Shown one piece after another: positions 52,738-54,552 of a DNA stretch of 54,552 nucleotides. Under the pieces are notes generated by a model that ran no database searches, was not told the origin of the DNA, and saw only the letters and a list, made by a program, of their open reading frames with translations. A program made the translations under genes and the position numbers. Position 1 is the stretch's first letter; the number at the start of each line of letters is the position of its first letter. Source of the DNA: GCA-2686265 sp036010965 (GTDB lineage Bacteria; Planctomycetota; UBA1135; GCA-002686595); contig DASCMO010000075.1 of assembly GCA_036010965.1 (NCBI GenBank), positions 1 through 54,552 of the forward strand, in the 5' to 3' direction.

Positions 52738-53820
52738 ATGAACCACGCCACTTCGACCTTCCTCATCCTTTCGCTCCTCGCCGCCTTCGCGACGGCGGAC
52801 ACCATCCACCTGACCGACGGCAAGTCGATCGAGGACTGCAAGATCGGGACCGAATCCTACGAGCAGATCGAGTACCGCGACGGTGGCAGGAGCGGCGAGG
52901 TGGCCACCGACCGCGTGCTGCGCATCGAGTTCAGCGCACTCCCGGCCCTCCTCGACCGCGCGGAGACGGCAGCGAAGGACGAGCAGGTCTTCGACGCCAT
53001 CGCCGACATGGAGGAGTACGTGGCGGGAGCGGGCGGGAGCGACCGCAGGTATCCGTGGGCTCCGGCCCACGCCATGTTTCGCCTGGTCGAGTTGAAGTTC
53101 ATGGTAGGGGACGCCGCGGGAGCGGAGGCGTCCGCCGACCTTCTGATCGAGAACGCGCCCACCTCGCGCTACATGCCCTTCGCTTACCTGGCGAAGGCTC
53201 AGGCCCAGTTTGACCAGGGCGGTGGCGACAAGGCGCAGGCGACACTGCGTGCCTTTGAGGCCGCCATCCAGAAAGCGTCCATGTCGAAGCGCTGGGAGCT
53301 CGAGTGCGACCTGGCCCGCGTGCTCTTCGACGCCTCCCTGAAGGGCAACGCGCGACGCGATAAGCTGGCGGAAGTCTCCGGCCTCGCCGGCCGAAAATAC
53401 CCGACAGTCCGCAACCGCGCGGACGTGGCCGAGGCGGAGACCTGGCTCGCGTCGCGGGACTTCGAGAAGGCCGAGAAGATCTTCCAGCGCATCGTGGATG
53501 ACCCCAAGGCCGACGCGAGCACTCTCGCCGCGGCCTACACGGGCCACGGGGACTGCCTGTTCCAGCGAGCCTTCGCCATTGCCGACGGGACGGCCCAGGA
53601 CCGGCTCTACCGCTCGGCCCTGCTCTCCTTCATGCGCGTCATCGTGGTCTACCCCGATCAGGTCCGCTACGTGCCCAAGGCCATGCTCCTGGCGGCGCGG
53701 ATCTTCGACCAGGCCGATGAGGAGGTCTCCAAGGACCGCGCCCAGCGCCTCTACCGCACCGTGATGCGCCTCTACGACGGCTCGACCTGGGCCCAGGAAG
53801 CGCGCGGTTTCAAGAAGTAG
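52738..53820 (+). CDS. Secreted TPR-like repeat protein
   Basis: 360 residues with a signal peptide (first ~20). After a short beta segment (TIHLTDGKSIEDCKI, EQIEYRDGGRSGEVATDRVL), which resembles planctomycete leader domains placed before repeats, the rest is helical with TPR-like pairs: HAMFRLVELKFMVGDAAGAE, MPFAYLAKAQAQFDQGGGDK, EAETWLASRDFEKAEKIFQR. It recalls YbgF/CpoB or BamD-type periplasmic scaffolds, but no specific partner gene is adjacent. Function is unknown beyond a likely protein-binding role in the envelope. A good terminator follows. Confidence 0.85.
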   Translation: MNHATSTFLILSLLAAFATADTIHLTDGKSIEDCKIGTESYEQIEYRDGGRSGEVATDRVLRIEFSALPALLDRAETAAKDEQVFDAIADMEEYVAGAGGSDRRYPWAPAHAMFRLVELKFMVGDAAGAEASADLLIENAPTSRYMPFAYLAKAQAQFDQGGGDKAQATLRAFEAAIQKASMSKRWELECDLARVLFDASLKGNARRDKLAEVSGLAGRKYPTVRNRADVAEAETWLASRDFEKAEKIFQRIVDDPKADASTLAAAYTGHGDCLFQRAFAIADGTAQDRLYRSALLSFMRVIVVYPDQVRYVPKAMLLAARIFDQADEEVSKDRAQRLYRTVMRLYDGSTWAQEARGFKK

Positions 53821-54146
53821 GGCGCGTTCGGCCCGACGGCCGTCGACGCGGCGCGGGCCGCCGGGGGCCGATTTTTCGCGGCGACGGCCGGAGTGGGGAG
53901 GCTCTGCCCTCGATCCTTCCGTTTGCGCCCCGCGAGCGTGCGCCCCAGCCGGTGCTCCCGCCGCGCGTTCGCCACGGCCCGGCCGGCGACAGGGGATTCC
54001 CCAGGCCGCGAGACGCTCCACGGGTTCGCAGCTCTCCACAACGACCCCTTCGCGCTCCCGTCGCGCCGGACGCCTGTCTCCTGTTTCGCCCCCCGGTCTC
54101 TCCGCCAAGGCGCGAGAGCCGATCCCCGGGGCGGCGAGGAGGAATC
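53821..54146. other. 326-bp intergenic region before the last gene
   Basis: After the terminator at 53828-53876 I see no gene-like frame. A GAGGAGG at 54136-54142 is the ribosome site of the following sigma-factor gene. Promoter elements cannot be assigned with confidence. Confidence 0.4.
53828..53876 (+). terminator. Rho-independent terminator after the TPR-like gene
   Basis: TCGGCCC at 53828-53834 pairs with GGGCCGA at 53865-53871, immediately followed by five T. Inside it, GCGGC and GCCGC (53848-53861) form a second stem. It starts eight bases after the stop codon of the secreted TPR-like gene. The only hairpin in the window directly followed by a T run. Confidence 0.65.
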
Positions 54147-54552
54147 TTGGAGACCCGCGAGAGGACCTGGACCTGGAACGAACTGGAGGAGCTGCGCCCG
54201 AGGATCCGCCGCCGGCTGGCCCGGCGCTGTCGAGATGAGAACGAGCTGGACGACCTGGTCCAGGAGACCCTGATGCGTGCCGCGCGCTACCGCGGCTCCC
54301 TGACCGATCCCGCGCGCCTGGGGTCATGGGTGGTGACCATCGCGGGCAACGTGTTCCACGATCACCTCCAGCGCGAAGGTCGCCTGCCGCGCGTCGAGGG
54401 AGGAGAGGTCCTCCTGCAGCAGGTCGAGGGCCGCGAGGGGGCACCCTGCGACTGCGCCGACGAAGCCGACGTCGTGGTCGCCGGGGAGGTCCTCGCGCGC
54501 GAGACCGTGCTGAGCGCCATGTGGTCTAGCTTCGCCGATCTGCGCTCCGACG
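54147..54552 (+). CDS. RNA polymerase sigma factor, ECF-like (3' end outside window)
   Basis: 135 codons are visible and stay open to the last base. The start is taken as TTG at 54147 because GAGGAGG lies four bases upstream and no in-frame ATG precedes region 2. Region 2 reads ENELDDLVQETLMRAARYRG and LGSWVVTIAGNVFHDHLQRE, the DNA-melting and -10 recognition helices of ECF factors. Region 4 would follow after the window. The Cys pair in APCDCADEADV lies in the linker. Family is fairly sure; the start is less so. Confidence 0.8.
   Translation, partial: METRERTWTWNELEELRPRIRRRLARRCRDENELDDLVQETLMRAARYRGSLTDPARLGSWVVTIAGNVFHDHLQREGRLPRVEGGEVLLQQVEGREGAPCDCADEADVVVAGEVLARETVLSAMWSSFADLRSD

Noticed and set aside
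52513..54444. Leftward continuation of the DUF523 frame by more than 600 codons
   Set aside because: The upstream part is antisense to the secreted TPR-like gene, has low-complexity composition, and the DUF523 domain has its own ATG at 52512.

Overview
This window is about 54.5 kb of very GC-rich bacterial chromosome that is almost fully coding and mostly housekeeping. I infer a member of the Planctomycetota. The reasons are a FliA/WhiG-type sigma factor and two further ECF-like sigma factors, a HEAT-repeat/VWA secreted protein, an oversized signal peptidase I, a membrane-TPR glycosyltransferase, and above all a cluster of secreted proteins that share a C-terminal module resembling those I associate with secreted proteins of marine planctomycetes. 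No taxonomic marker such as rRNA is present, so the assignment is an inference. I see no CRISPR array, insertion sequence, integrase or prophage.

Layout. 1-1880: end of an M16 peptidase gene and a second M16 gene whose product lacks the metal-binding motif. 2067-4511 (minus): groEL, groES and a receiver-only response regulator. 4779-5942: M19 dipeptidase. 6082-8660 (minus): two overlapping amidohydrolase genes, the second without any metal ligands. 8953-12821: a small DUF669-like protein, cytidine deaminase, LigA and an ECF-like sigma factor. 12906-12981: tRNA-Val(CAC) with encoded CCA. 13165-16705: XdhC-like protein, then EtfA, EtfB and LptB on the minus strand. 16706-17246: noncoding, with two DnaA-box-like nonamers. 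17247-22636 (minus): signal peptidase I, LepA, RdgB, RNase PH and BirA. 22864-31596: M3 oligopeptidase, sigma-28-type factor, Apt, ArgS, an ABC-F ATPase, a HIT protein and a PyrK-like reductase. 31606-34269: membrane-TPR protein.

34304-38689 is the most unusual part. It holds two paralogous secreted matrixin-like metalloproteases and, between them, a lamin-tail-domain protein. All three end in versions of one C-terminal module, and a 28-codon fragment of a fourth copy survives in frame just behind the stop codon of the second protease. The second protease carries HQAGH in place of HEYGH, so it has probably lost its catalytic glutamate. With the M16 and amidohydrolase pairs, this makes three active/degenerate enzyme pairs in one window.

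38976-54552: a large membrane protein of unknown function, MutY, a GT2 glycosyltransferase, a small unknown protein, a HEAT/VWA protein, an envelope-polymer cluster (YbhN-like membrane protein, Wzx-like flippase, two SGNH hydrolases, a methyltransferase), a DUF523 protein, a secreted TPR-like protein with a good terminator, and the start of another ECF-like sigma factor cut by the window end. Many same-strand neighbours overlap by a few bases or are separated by very short gaps, which suggests translationally coupled operons.
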